A stretch of DNA of 64,000 nucleotides from Nitrospirillum pindoramense (GCF_007827955.1 NZ_VITR01000017.1:62001-126000); one strand, 5' to 3'. Numbered from the stretch's first letter, positions 50,341-59,347 are shown. Program-made: numbers and translations. The notes: generated by a model not told the origin, from the letters alone.

Positions 50341-50573
50341 CTTCCACTCCAACCGTCAAGTGAATGACTGATGGACCCAATGTTACCGGTGCCGAGTCTC
50401 GCCACAACTAAAGCTTAGTTTATTTATTAAAACGAATTTTAGGTTCGATTTTGAGACGTGCGCGATTTTCCCTTAAACTACACAAACCACATTAACCTTA
50501 TATTCAGCAAACTAATGATGATGAGTCACGTTCTTAATATCCAATTCCGACTTGTCTTAATGATATGCCGTCT

Positions 50574-50587
50574 ATATAGCATGATAT
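50574..50587. repeat. ATATAGCA-n-GATAT element, copy 2
   Basis: ATATAGCATGATAT differs from copy 1 (49508) by one base. It sits 234 bases upstream of the small-protein operon and 311 bases upstream of the response-regulator start. Confidence 0.4.
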
Positions 50588-50589
50588 TT

Positions 50590-50606
50590 TACGACCTCTG
50601 GTCGTA
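50590..50606. promoter_or_regulatory. Short perfect inverted repeat
   Basis: TACGACC-tct-GGTCGTA gives 7-base arms and a 3-base loop, directly after copy 2 of the ATATAGCA element. It may be an operator or a leader hairpin; there is no T-run to make it a terminator. Confidence 0.45.
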
Positions 50607-50897
50607 GAGGAAAACCATACATGGGATGTGCGTATCACGGGGTATGGGAAGGCCAAATTATAATTTTTTTTAAAAACGGCGCGCCCATTTTAATTGGCCA
50701 CCCCGGTTCAATAGGCGACGGTGGGGCCGGCAGCGTCCCCATCGTGGACCTTCGCCATCCATCTCCGCCCCAGCGGTAGTGCCGCGGCCCGCCCTTGTTT
50801 GGCGGTTGCCATAGGCAGTGCCTTGGCGGATGGTCACGGTGTCGCCCGGATCACGGTTCGGGCCACCCCGTGCCATGGATGACGACGGACCCAACGG

Positions 50898-51623
50898 ATG
50901 GACAGTGAAACGTTCGACGATCAGGGATGGACCCCGGTGACCTCCAAAGCTCACATCCTGTTGATTGAGGATGATCGAGAAACCGCTGACGAGATCATCC
51001 GCGACATGGCCGACCGCGGCTATATGATCAGCCACGCCGATAATGGCCGCGTTGGCCTGGAGCGCGCCCGCGAGGGCCGTTACGATCTGCTGATCCTGGA
51101 CCGCATGCTGCCGGAGGTGGACGGACTGTCCATCATCGGCCTGCTGCGGGCGGAGGAGGTGCGGGTGCCTGTGCTGTTCCTCAGCGCGCTGAACGACGTG
51201 GATGAGCGTGTGCGCGGCCTGAAGGCGGGCGGCGACGATTACCTGACCAAGCCCTTCGTGCTGTCGGAACTGTCCGCCCGGGTGGAAGCCTTGCTGCGCC
51301 GGCCGGCGGAGCCGCGCACGACCCGCCTGCGCGTGGGACCGCTGGAGCTGGATCTGATCAGCCGGGAGGCCAACCGCGATGGCCGGCCCGTGGAACTGCT
51401 GCCCCGCGAGTTCAAGTTGCTGGAATACCTGATGCGCCATCCCGCCCAGGTCATCACCCGGGCCATGTTGCTGGAAGACGTGTGGAACTATCGCTTCTCA
51501 CCCCAGACCAACCTGGTGGACGTCCATATCGGCAAGCTGCGGCGCAAGGTGGACGCGCCCGGCGATTTCCCTATGATCTACAATATCCGCAACGTGGGGT
51601 TCGTCCTTCGTGAACCTCAGTGA
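50898..51623 (+). CDS. OmpR-family response regulator
   Basis: A 241-residue regulator. The receiver domain has the acidic pocket I-E-D-D (24-26), phosphoacceptor Asp68 in L-I-L-D-R-M-L-P, and Lys118 in Y-L-T-K-P-F. The C-terminal winged helix shows L-L-P-R-E-F-K-L-L-E-Y-L and V-D-V-H-I-G-K-L-R-R-K-V. It is paired with the sensor kinase gene, which begins 14 bases before its stop, so the two are translationally coupled. Targets unknown; the AT-rich region in front of it, the small-protein operon and the porin are within reach. Confidence 0.94.
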   Translation: MDSETFDDQGWTPVTSKAHILLIEDDRETADEIIRDMADRGYMISHADNGRVGLERAREGRYDLLILDRMLPEVDGLSIIGLLRAEEVRVPVLFLSALNDVDERVRGLKAGGDDYLTKPFVLSELSARVEALLRRPAEPRTTRLRVGPLELDLISREANRDGRPVELLPREFKLLEYLMRHPAQVITRAMLLEDVWNYRFSPQTNLVDVHIGKLRRKVDAPGDFPMIYNIRNVGFVLREPQ

Positions 51624-53022
51624 GATCGCGCGCACCACCAGCTTCCGGCTGGCCATGGTGTTCGCCTGCTTTTTCGCCGGATCGTCGCTGCTGTTGTTCG
51701 CCTTTATCTATTGGCGGGCCACGGTCTTCGAAACCAACCGCATCGACGCCCTGATCACCGAGGACGCGCGCACCCTGGCCAGCGAGGATCAGGACGCGAT
51801 CCTGGCCCTGATCAACACGCACGTAACCGGCGATTTCCACCGCGTTGGCTATGCCGCCCTGTTCACGCCGGACGGCCGCCGCATTGACGGCAACCTGGAA
51901 GCGGTGCCTGCGGACATGCCCATCGATGGCAAGGTGCATGTGGTGCAGGCCGTGCGCACCGACCTTCCAGCCATGGGCGCCGTCGAGGTTCGACTGGCCG
52001 CCCTGCGCATCCCCAATGGCAACATCCTGATCATCGGCCGCAACGGCCAATACATGGTCGTCCTGCGCGAGGTGGTGGTGCACGCCCTGACCATGGGCGC
52101 CATTCCGGCCATGGGCCTGGCCCTCGCGGCTGGCATCTTCCTGGCTTGGCGCACGCAGCAGCGCCTGAAGGATGTGCACCGCGCCGCCGAGCGCATCATG
52201 AGCGGCCAGGTGCAGGAACGCCTGCCCGTCGCTGGCGCCGGCCCGGGGGATGAGTTGGACCGGCTGTCGCAGCTGTTCAACGGCATCCTGGATGAGACCG
52301 AGCGCCTGCTGGGCGAGATCAAGGCCACGGGCGACGAGATCGCGCACGACCTGCGCACCCCCCTGACCCGGGTGCGCGCCCGCCTGGAGCGCACCATGAA
52401 GGGCGACATGGGGCTGGAGGAAACCAGGGAAACGGTGGGCAAGGCCATCGGCGGCCTGGACCAGGCCCTGGCCGTCATCACCGCCCTGCTGCGCATCCGC
52501 GAGCTTGAGAACAGCAAGCGCCAGCGTGGCTTCAGCATGCTGGACCCGACCGAGATCATCCTGCTGATCGAGGAACTGTACGAGCCCATCGCCGAAACCA
52601 AGGACATCGCCTTCACCGTCGACATCACGCCGGTGACGCCTATGTTCGCCGACCGCGACCTGCTGATGGAGGCGGTGGGGAACCTGGTGGACAACGCCCT
52701 GAAGTTCACACCGCCCGGTGGACGGGTCACGCTGTCGCTGGGCCCGCGCGAGGGCGATGGCGCCACCGTCATTCGCGTCGCCGACAGCGGGCCCGGCATC
52801 GCGGCGCACGAACGCGACCTGGTCTTTTCCCGCTTCTACCGCTCCGACCGCACCCGCCACCTGGAGGGTACCGGCCTGGGCCTGAGCCTGGTGGCCGCCA
52901 TCGCCCGCCTGCACGGCCTGGCGCCCCGCGTGGGGGACAACAACCCCGGCTGCGTGATGGAACTGGTGGCGGAGGGCACGACGGCGGTCAGGGCGCCGGT
53001 GGCCGGCGCCACAGCCGTCTGA
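51610..53022 (+). CDS. EnvZ-type sensor histidine kinase
   Basis: A 470-residue membrane kinase. Transmembrane helices at about 14-34 and 158-180 enclose a periplasmic sensor of about 120 residues with no recognised fold. A HAMP segment follows, then the phosphoacceptor His246 in D-E-I-A-H-D-L-R-T-P-L-T-R. The ATPase domain has N-L-V-D-N-A-L-K-F, D-S-G-P-G-I and G-T-G-L-G-L-S-L. It phosphorylates the preceding response regulator. The last 35 bases overlap the 3' end of the convergent membrane-protein gene. The stimulus is unknown. Confidence 0.94.
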   Translation: MNLSEIARTTSFRLAMVFACFFAGSSLLLFAFIYWRATVFETNRIDALITEDARTLASEDQDAILALINTHVTGDFHRVGYAALFTPDGRRIDGNLEAVPADMPIDGKVHVVQAVRTDLPAMGAVEVRLAALRIPNGNILIIGRNGQYMVVLREVVVHALTMGAIPAMGLALAAGIFLAWRTQQRLKDVHRAAERIMSGQVQERLPVAGAGPGDELDRLSQLFNGILDETERLLGEIKATGDEIAHDLRTPLTRVRARLERTMKGDMGLEETRETVGKAIGGLDQALAVITALLRIRELENSKRQRGFSMLDPTEIILLIEELYEPIAETKDIAFTVDITPVTPMFADRDLLMEAVGNLVDNALKFTPPGGRVTLSLGPREGDGATVIRVADSGPGIAAHERDLVFSRFYRSDRTRHLEGTGLGLSLVAAIARLHGLAPRVGDNNPGCVMELVAEGTTAVRAPVAGATAV

Positions 53023-53326
53023 ACAAGGCGGCGATGGCCACGGCCAATAGAGTGGACGGTACGCCGAAAACCAGGGCCAAGGGCAGCATCCCCTCCGTCA
53101 CGAACTCGATGGATCGGCCGCCACCGAAAAGCAGCACGATCCCCCCAGGCACCAACAGGGCGATGGCCGCTATTCCCCAAAGCGCGTGGCGACCATAGCG
53201 GCCGTAAAGCACGAGACCCAATAGGAACGGGATGAGGATCATGAGCCAGGCGACGGTCGCGGCGTTGCTGTCCTCATCGGGCATCAGCCAACAGGCGGCG
53301 ACCGAGACATCCACGACGAAGGGCAT
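52988..53326 (-). CDS. VapC N-terminus joined to a multi-helix membrane protein (chimeric toxin remnant)
   Basis: A 112-residue frame. Residues 1-23 (M-P-F-V-V-D-V-S-V-A-A-C-W-L-M-P-D-E-D-S-N-A-A) are the typical start of a PIN-domain VapC toxin, with the first catalytic Asp in V-V-D. From residue 24 on, the sequence is three hydrophobic helices (M-I-L-I-P-F-L-L-G-L-V-L-Y; L-W-G-I-A-A-I-A-L-L-V-P-G-G; L-P-L-A-L-V-F-G-V-P) and a basic tail. The rest of the PIN domain and its acidic residues are missing, so nuclease activity is excluded. The antitoxin stop and this start share one base (TGATG), as in intact VapBC operons. Either a deletion fused two genes, or a real membrane protein starts at the internal ATG 53242. 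Confidence 0.65.
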   Translation of the reverse strand: MPFVVDVSVAACWLMPDEDSNAATVAWLMILIPFLLGLVLYGRYGRHALWGIAAIALLVPGGIVLLFGGGRSIEFVTEGMLPLALVFGVPSTLLAVAIAALFRRLWRRPPAP

Positions 53327-53583
53327 CAGTACTTATGGCCCTCGTGCCGAGCGGTCAGTATCTCCTCCACCGTCAGCTTGGGCATGGATTGGCGAAACTC
53401 ACGGATCAGGGCCTGTGCCCACCGTGTTTCCGCCTCACGGCCTTGAGGTTCCGGAATGATACAGGCAACGGGACGGCCATGGCGGGTGATGACAATGGTC
53501 TCCCCCCGCTCCACCTCATCCAGCAACTGGGGCAGATGGGTCTTGGCGTCAGATGATGGAATCTCCTTCATAGACACCCTCAT
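53326..53583 (-). CDS. Phd/YefM-family antitoxin
   Basis: An 85-residue protein. The N-terminal Phd/YefM fold reads I-P-S-S-D-A-K-T-H-L-P-Q-L-L-D-E-V-E-R-G-E-T-I-V-I-T-R-H-G-R-P-V-A, the DNA-binding and dimer part. The C-terminal half (R-W-A-Q-A-L-I-R-E-F-R-Q-S-M-P-K-L-T-V-E-E-I-L) is the toxin-covering segment. A PIN-type toxin would normally follow; here only its first 23 codons remain, so the antitoxin appears orphaned. It may still repress its own promoter. Confidence 0.88.
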   Translation of the reverse strand: MRVSMKEIPSSDAKTHLPQLLDEVERGETIVITRHGRPVACIIPEPQGREAETRWAQALIREFRQSMPKLTVEEILTARHEGHKY

Positions 53584-53671
53584 TTGCTCAAGTTGGTCGA
53601 TTTATTTGGTCGATGTCATGGCGCCTGGGGATGACGGTCAATCCACAGCCCTTGATCCACCCCAGACGCCC

Positions 53672-56600
53672 CTACTCCCCAACGCTGGCGGCATCCAGCT
53701 TCAGGGGGATCAGGCGGTCCTCTCCCACCTGGGCGGTGACGGCGGGCCGCACGGCGATACGCTTGTCATCCAAGGTGGGCAGACGTTGTCTCAGGGCGGT
53801 CACCACCGCCGCGGCGCGGGCCTGCGCCAGGGCGGCCAAGGCCTGGTCATCCACCGGTTCGGTCTTGGCGACGCGGCGGCGCAAGGCCGCGATATAGCCC
53901 GGTTCGTCCAGAACCGGGGCCAAGCCCGGGGCGGAGGCTGGTGGCGTCTTGGCGGTCGACGCGGGCGGCACCTCCGGCGCGCGGGTGAAGGACTGCCGCA
54001 GGGCCGGCAGTTGGTCCGCCCCCAGACGCTCGCTGAACAGCGCCTCCAGAAACTGGCGTTGCCCCTCCAGAGTGTAATGGTCCCCCAGGGCTTGGGCCAT
54101 GCGGGCATCCAGCGCGTCGCGTTGCAGTCGTCCCCTGTCCGCGTCAGGGGCGACCACCCCCGGGACCCCCAGGGCCAGGTGCGGCCGGGCGCCCAGCGCC
54201 TGGGCCAGATGCACGATCTTCTCCTGTTCCGGCGGGGCGAGGTCGGCGCGACCGGGGGTGAAGTCGATATGGTCCAGCTTGTCCGCGTCCGCCCCGTCGA
54301 ACAGGGCGGCCAGCGCGCGGAAGGGGGCGGTGACCAGGTTGGTCAGCAGGTCGGCGGCCGCGGCGCGGATGACGCTGCCGATGTCGAAGCGCGGGTCGTT
54401 GATGTTACCGCTGACCGGCAGATCGACGTTGATCTTGCCCTCGTCATCCTTCAGCAGGGCGATGGCGAGATCCAGGGGCAAGTCCAGGGCGCCGGGGACA
54501 TCCACCCGGTCGCCCAGCTTGATATCGCGAATGACCACGCGGTTGGTGCCGTTCAGGCGGCCACCATCCACCTCGTAATGCAGGTCGACATCCAGCCGCC
54601 CCTGCGCGATGCGGCGGCCGGCGAACTTGACCGTGTAGGGCGACAGCTCGGGAAATTCGACGTTGCGGAACAGCAGGTTGACGTGGGTGTTGCGGCCGGG
54701 GTCGAACGGCACGAGGCGGCCTTGCACGGTCACCTGGCCGAAGTCGCCCACCTGGCCCCGCAGCGCCAAGCGCGAGGACGAGGTGGCGGCGGTGGTCAGG
54801 GCCGCCACCTCCCCCTGCAGGTTGGTGATGTGGGCCGAGAACGGCAATGGCAGGGAGGCATCGCCGTAATCGGCCTTGCCGCCCGTGACCACCACGCGGC
54901 CCACGCTGACCACCGGGGGGGACGCTGAAGCGGAGGCCGGGGTGGATGCCGACGGGGCGGGCGCGGCCCGCGCCACCATCAGATGGTTGAAATTGGTGGT
55001 CTGGTTGGCGGCCACCTGAAAACGCACGTACGGCGCCGCGACGGTGATCTGGGAAATGCGCAGGTCATTGGCCGACTGGCGGTATTCATAGTGATCCACG
55101 CCCAGGCTGTCCCAGGAGACGAGCGGCGTGTCGCCCCCCTGCTCCGCCACCGCCAGCGCCCGCACCTCGCCCTTGCCCACCAAGGCGAGACCGTCCGCCG
55201 CGCTGTAGGTGAGATCGCCGTCCGCCGCCAGCCGGCCATCGCGGATATCAACCCGTGCCCAATCGTGCACATAGGGCTGGGCGGCCGCGACCGGCAGGTC
55301 GGACGCCGCCAGCTTGGCCTCCAGCCCCAGGGTCGGCAGGGCCGTCACCTTGCCCGCCGCGTTGATCTGCCCGCCGGCGGACAGCGCCGCCGCCAGGGTG
55401 AAGGGGAAGGACGCGCCCGCCTGGCTGGACACGCCCTCAACGGTCAGGTCGATGGGTGTCAATTCCAGCCGCGCCGGCTCATGAGTGGCGCGGTCCTCCA
55501 CCTGGATCTTGGCCTTGCGCAGCAGCAGCTTGCCCAGGACGGCGGACCAGGGCGCCGTCCCCGCCGCCGGGCCGGCCTGTTGGGTGTCAGGGTCAGGCCC
55601 GGCGTTACCCGGGGACCAGGGCATGGGACCAAGGCGGCCATCTTCGCCCCGCCGCACGGCCAGGCTCAACCCGTCCACGGTCAGCATGTCGGCACCGACG
55701 GTCTTTGCCGGCCAAGCCAAATGGCCGCCCGCGAGGTGCAACTCCGGCAAGGTCAGGAAGGGTGTCCGTACCCCCGTCTCATGAACCGTCAGGCCGCGCA
55801 CCGCCAGGCTGAGATGATCGATGGCGAGGGCGTAACCGGCGCCTTTTCCCCGGCGGAGCTGATAGTCCAGGTCGGCAGCGATGGTTCCCGTGGGGACAGT
55901 GACGGGCAGCGCATCGCCGAAATACCGGGCCAGCAAGGGGATATAGGGTCCCCGCGCCGCCACATGGCCGGCGGAGACGATGGGGTTCAGGCTGGACGTG
56001 CCCGTCCATTCCAGCGTGGCGCCGCCTTCCAGGCCGACCTGCACATGCTGGCGCCCCTGGCGTTCCGGCAGGGTGCTGAGGTCATTGAATTCCATGCTGA
56101 CGGGGCCGACCTTGGTCTTGAACGGCGTGCCGGGTACCTGGTCGGTAACGTCCGCCGCCGCGTCCACGATGGTCACATGACGGATCAGCAGCCGGGGCAG
56201 CCCCCCGGACTGACCATCCGCCTTGGCCGGACCCTGGGCCGGATCCTTGGCTGGATCATCATCCCCGGCGGCGGCCTGGATCAGGCGCCCGATATTGGTG
56301 TCGGTTTCGCCATAGCGCACCACGGCGGCCCGGAGCCCCTGCACCTGGATATCGGCGATGCCCCAGGCCCAGCGCAGTAGGCCCCCCGGCGCCAGGCGGA
56401 CATACAACCGGTCGAAGCCCAGCAGCGGTCCACCGTCAGCCTCCGTCAGGCGGAAACCGCGCAGCTCCACGCTGAGGGCGTAGGGGTTGACGCTCACCCC
56501 CTCCAGGGTGGCCGGCCGCTGAAAGGTGGCCTGCGCCAGATCCAGCACCTGGCGGCGGATCAGCAGCGGCGTCGCCAGGAAGCCAGCCCCCGTGTAGGTC

Positions 56601-56761
56601 AGCAGTATGGCCAGGGCCCAGAAGCGCTTGCGCCGGAAATCCCACCACAGGCGGGGTTCCGCCAGGCGACGCCGCCGCAGGGCGGCACCCAGGCGATGCC
56701 ACCATCCTTCCTGGGGCACGGGCGACGGCGTGGTGGGCGGTGGGGTCGGCATGGATGGCAT
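53672..56761 (-). CDS. DUF748 / AsmA-like membrane-anchored protein
   Basis: A 1029-residue protein. After a Pro-rich start there is one membrane helix at about 48-70 (F-W-A-L-A-I-L-L-T-Y-T-G-A-G-F-L-A-T-P-L-L-I). A very long periplasmic part follows, with the repeated beta-pattern of DUF748/AsmA-like proteins (L-E-G-V-S-V-N-P-Y-A-L-S-V-E-L-R-G-F; L-D-V-D-L-H-Y-E-V-D-G-G; D-I-K-L-G-D-R-V; L-A-I-A-L-L-K-D-D-E-G-K-I). AsmA/TamB relatives carry phospholipids or help outer-membrane assembly; DUF748 itself is little studied. Low-complexity Ala/Pro segments lie near 600 and 920. It starts 111 bases after the GH74 stop; an 11-base-arm inverted repeat lies in the gap. Confidence 0.87.
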   Translation of the reverse strand: MPSMPTPPPTTPSPVPQEGWWHRLGAALRRRRLAEPRLWWDFRRKRFWALAILLTYTGAGFLATPLLIRRQVLDLAQATFQRPATLEGVSVNPYALSVELRGFRLTEADGGPLLGFDRLYVRLAPGGLLRWAWGIADIQVQGLRAAVVRYGETDTNIGRLIQAAAGDDDPAKDPAQGPAKADGQSGGLPRLLIRHVTIVDAAADVTDQVPGTPFKTKVGPVSMEFNDLSTLPERQGRQHVQVGLEGGATLEWTGTSSLNPIVSAGHVAARGPYIPLLARYFGDALPVTVPTGTIAADLDYQLRRGKGAGYALAIDHLSLAVRGLTVHETGVRTPFLTLPELHLAGGHLAWPAKTVGADMLTVDGLSLAVRRGEDGRLGPMPWSPGNAGPDPDTQQAGPAAGTAPWSAVLGKLLLRKAKIQVEDRATHEPARLELTPIDLTVEGVSSQAGASFPFTLAAALSAGGQINAAGKVTALPTLGLEAKLAASDLPVAAAQPYVHDWARVDIRDGRLAADGDLTYSAADGLALVGKGEVRALAVAEQGGDTPLVSWDSLGVDHYEYRQSANDLRISQITVAAPYVRFQVAANQTTNFNHLMVARAAPAPSASTPASASASPPVVSVGRVVVTGGKADYGDASLPLPFSAHITNLQGEVAALTTAATSSSRLALRGQVGDFGQVTVQGRLVPFDPGRNTHVNLLFRNVEFPELSPYTVKFAGRRIAQGRLDVDLHYEVDGGRLNGTNRVVIRDIKLGDRVDVPGALDLPLDLAIALLKDDEGKINVDLPVSGNINDPRFDIGSVIRAAAADLLTNLVTAPFRALAALFDGADADKLDHIDFTPGRADLAPPEQEKIVHLAQALGARPHLALGVPGVVAPDADRGRLQRDALDARMAQALGDHYTLEGQRQFLEALFSERLGADQLPALRQSFTRAPEVPPASTAKTPPASAPGLAPVLDEPGYIAALRRRVAKTEPVDDQALAALAQARAAAVVTALRQRLPTLDDKRIAVRPAVTAQVGEDRLIPLKLDAASVGE

Positions 56762-56809
56762 CCTGTATTATGGACACCATCTTATAGTGGCAAAGCTGCA
56801 AAGGGTATC

Positions 56810-56850
56810 GGGTTAGTGCCCGCCCCCTACTAGCCGGAAGGCACTAACCC
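56810..56850. repeat. 11-bp-arm inverted repeat between GH74 and DUF748 genes
   Basis: GGGTTAGTGCC (56810-56820) and GGCACTAACCC (56840-56850) are exact reverse complements with a 19-base spacer. There is no T-run on the minus strand, so an attenuator or operator is as likely as a terminator. Confidence 0.6.
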
Positions 56851-56872
56851 TTTGGCTTATATGGTGATTCCC

Positions 56873-59281
56873 TTAGGCGGGATCACCATAGACGATGCCG
56901 CGCCCATGCGTGCCCACATAGACGCGGCCAAAGCGCTTGGGATCACCGGACACCTGCAGGATCAGGCCCCATTGGTGCTGGTCGTCATTGACCCGCACCC
57001 AGTGCCGGCCGGCATCGTCAGAGCGAAAAATGCCCCGCTGCCGGTCGATGGTGCCCACCAGGTACAGGGCCGCTGTGGCGGCCCCCGGCGCCGCCCGGCC
57101 AAAACCAAAGGCGTGCAGTTGTTCCACGTCCGGCATCCGGGCGTAGGCCCCACCGGCGGCCGTGCCATGGTAAAGGCCGTCGAAGGCAGCGATCCACAAA
57201 TCCCCCCGCGCGCCCGGCGTGGCGTACAGCGCATCCTGGCCCCCCCGGGGGTCGCCCCGGCCGTTCCGCACCACCGCCGGCGTGGGCAGGCCATTCGGTA
57301 GGGTGAAGGAACGGGCCTGGAAATGCGCCGCCCGGTCGGTGCTGACGTACAGTTTCCCGTCGAACAGCGACAGGGCGTAGAAGGTGTCGGGATCGATGGC
57401 GTCGCCGATCACCCGCACGCCCTCCGGCAAGCCCTGGGCGCTGGTCCAGGTGGCGCCGCGGTCGGTGGTGACGAAGGCGCCGGACACCAGCCCTTCCTTG
57501 GCCCCCTGCGGCGTCCACACCCAGGTGGCGCCATCGGCGGAGACGGCGACCTTGCCCCGCTTGGCCTCCGGCGTGGGCATCCCGGCGGGCTGCCAGCGGT
57601 GGCCCCCATCCAGCGAGTAGCCGATATTGACGCCGGGATAGCGTTCGTCGCGGATGCCGACGCGCACCACCACCTCCGGCTTCAACGGCGCCGACACCAC
57701 ACTGTCGGTATTGCCGAACAGCGGCGGGGCCGCCGCCCCCTCCACCGCCGGCTTGTCCAGATCCCAATGCACGAACCCGCCATAGTCGCCGATGGCGGAG
57801 ATGAGGGGGGCACCCTGGGTGGGGCTGGTGAAGGCCATGCCCACCGTTTCCTCGATGCCCGTGCTCATCACCTGCCAGTGGCTGGGCTGGCCCTTGTCCA
57901 CGGCGCGGAGGTCCATCGTCTCCCACCCGCCATAGCCGGTGGTGAACAGGGCATGGTCGGGGTTGGCGGGGTCGATCTCGATATCGAACAGCCAATGGAT
58001 GGGCGTGGGCTTCACATAGGGCGCCAGGCTGTAATCGTAGACGCCGCCGTTCCTGCCATCGCCCTGGGGGCCGCCAAACACGCCGTGCCAGGTCTTGCCG
58101 CCGTCCACGCTGCGGAAGATATCCTCACCCAACCCGGGTGAGGTTCCCGGCTGGCGGTGCCGGTCGAAGGAACTGGCGATGACCACCCGGGGGTTGTGCG
58201 CGTCCACCGCTACGGCGGCATAGCCGAAGGCCGCCCCGTGGGCGGCGTCCGGCTTCTCCGGCGTGATGTCGGTCCACTTGCCCCGCCGGGTGTCCAGTTT
58301 CCACACGGCGCCGTCGGTCATCCGCGTGGGGCCGGGGCTGCTGCCGTAAGAAACGTAGAGCGTGCCGTCGGCAGCGAGCGCCGCGCGCGTCGGCCGGTTG
58401 GCCGTGGGCTGGCCCGGCACGGGCGCCCATGTCTTGCCACCGTCCGCACTGCGGAACAGGTTGTCGCGTCCCTTGAGCGAAGCGCCGACATAGATCGTGC
58501 GGCTGCCCCTGCCATCCTTCCGCGCGCTCCTGGGGTCAAAGATCACGAACACCAGCCCGGCGCCACCCCGCGCCCAGGGTGGCACGCCGGCCACGGCTTG
58601 CGTCGACGCATCCTCCGTCACATCGGGGAAGGAGGAAACGCGCGTCCAGGTGGCGGCGCCATCGCGGCTGACCCACAGGCCGTCATGACGGGTGCCGAGG
58701 TAGAGGGTGTCCGGGTCGTTGGGGTCGACGGCCAGGCGCTCGCCATTGCCCCGGCCGTTCTCGTTGCCACCGAACTTGATGGGCACAACCACGCGGCGGA
58801 AGGTCAGCCCACGGTCATCGGACCGCAGGATGGCGCCATTGGGCGCATCCGGACTGGTGTAGGTGCCCAGCACCAGATAGACCCGATCAGGGTTGCGCGG
58901 ATCGAGCGCGATGCTTTCCACGCCCATCAGATTGGTGTCGGCGTAGGACACCCAATCCAGCAAGGGCACCCAGCGGCCGGCCGTCCCATCCCACCGGTAG
59001 GCGCCCCCCATGTCGGTGCGGGCGTAGCGCAAGCCGGGCTCGGTGGGGTGGAAGATGATGCCGTCGACGAAACCACCGCCGACGATCTGGACATTCTTCC
59101 AGTGATAGGGCACCTGCCCGGCCAACGCCGGCCCCTGGGAGAGCGACGGCCCCGCGGCGGTGGGGGACACCCCGCGGCCAGGATCGGCCTGGCAAGCGGC
59201 CAGCACCGAAAGGGCGACCGTGGCGGCGAAGATGTCGGGTAGCCGACGGCACCCCCGCGCGGAATGCGAGCTTCCTGTCAT
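56873..59281 (-). CDS. GH74-family xyloglucanase-type lipoprotein
   Basis: An 802-residue exported enzyme. The signal ends with the lipobox L-S-V-L-A-A-C, so it is probably lipid-anchored. GH74 hallmarks are V-Q-I-V-G-G-G-F-V-D-G-I, Y-A-R-T-D-M-G-G-A-Y-R-W-D (catalytic Asp) and I-S-A-I-G-D-Y-G-G-F-V-H (second catalytic Asp). Repeated BNR-like blades (R-S-D-D-R-G-L-T-F; R-S-A-D-G-G-K-T-W; R-S-V-D-G-G-K-T-W) build the two seven-bladed propellers. GH74 enzymes cut xyloglucan backbones, endo or from the reducing end. Start ATG 59281 is chosen over an upstream extension because the signal peptide begins there. A perfect LacI-type operator lies 55 bases upstream. Confidence 0.9.
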   Translation of the reverse strand: MTGSSHSARGCRRLPDIFAATVALSVLAACQADPGRGVSPTAAGPSLSQGPALAGQVPYHWKNVQIVGGGFVDGIIFHPTEPGLRYARTDMGGAYRWDGTAGRWVPLLDWVSYADTNLMGVESIALDPRNPDRVYLVLGTYTSPDAPNGAILRSDDRGLTFRRVVVPIKFGGNENGRGNGERLAVDPNDPDTLYLGTRHDGLWVSRDGAATWTRVSSFPDVTEDASTQAVAGVPPWARGGAGLVFVIFDPRSARKDGRGSRTIYVGASLKGRDNLFRSADGGKTWAPVPGQPTANRPTRAALAADGTLYVSYGSSPGPTRMTDGAVWKLDTRRGKWTDITPEKPDAAHGAAFGYAAVAVDAHNPRVVIASSFDRHRQPGTSPGLGEDIFRSVDGGKTWHGVFGGPQGDGRNGGVYDYSLAPYVKPTPIHWLFDIEIDPANPDHALFTTGYGGWETMDLRAVDKGQPSHWQVMSTGIEETVGMAFTSPTQGAPLISAIGDYGGFVHWDLDKPAVEGAAAPPLFGNTDSVVSAPLKPEVVVRVGIRDERYPGVNIGYSLDGGHRWQPAGMPTPEAKRGKVAVSADGATWVWTPQGAKEGLVSGAFVTTDRGATWTSAQGLPEGVRVIGDAIDPDTFYALSLFDGKLYVSTDRAAHFQARSFTLPNGLPTPAVVRNGRGDPRGGQDALYATPGARGDLWIAAFDGLYHGTAAGGAYARMPDVEQLHAFGFGRAAPGAATAALYLVGTIDRQRGIFRSDDAGRHWVRVNDDQHQWGLILQVSGDPKRFGRVYVGTHGRGIVYGDPA

Positions 59282-59335
59282 GGCAGCGTTCCCAACCCCG
59301 TTTTGTAATCGTTTTCGGCAGTCACTGTCGCCTAA

Positions 59336-59347
59336 GTTACCGGTAAC
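59336..59347. promoter_or_regulatory. LacI-family operator-like palindrome before the GH74 gene
   Basis: GTTACCGGTAAC is a perfect 12-base palindrome centred on CCGG, in the form used by LacI-family repressors (compare E. coli GntR/IdnR sites of the type TGTTACC-GGTAACA). It is 55 bases from the GH74 start. The repressor is not encoded in the window. Confidence 0.6.

Larger units (their letters stand above)
50341..50897. other. AT-rich divergent stretch between small-protein operon and two-component system
   Basis: About 560 bases without a credible gene; 50400-50690 is strongly AT-rich for this genome. It must hold the leftward promoter of the small-protein pair and the rightward promoter of the response regulator. 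It contains ATATAGCATGATAT (50574-50587) and a small perfect hairpin at 50590-50606. Confidence 0.6.

Noticed and set aside
50670-51440. A 256-codon minus-strand frame opposite the response regulator
   Set aside because: Shadow of the regulator gene; Gln/His/Gly-rich without domain.
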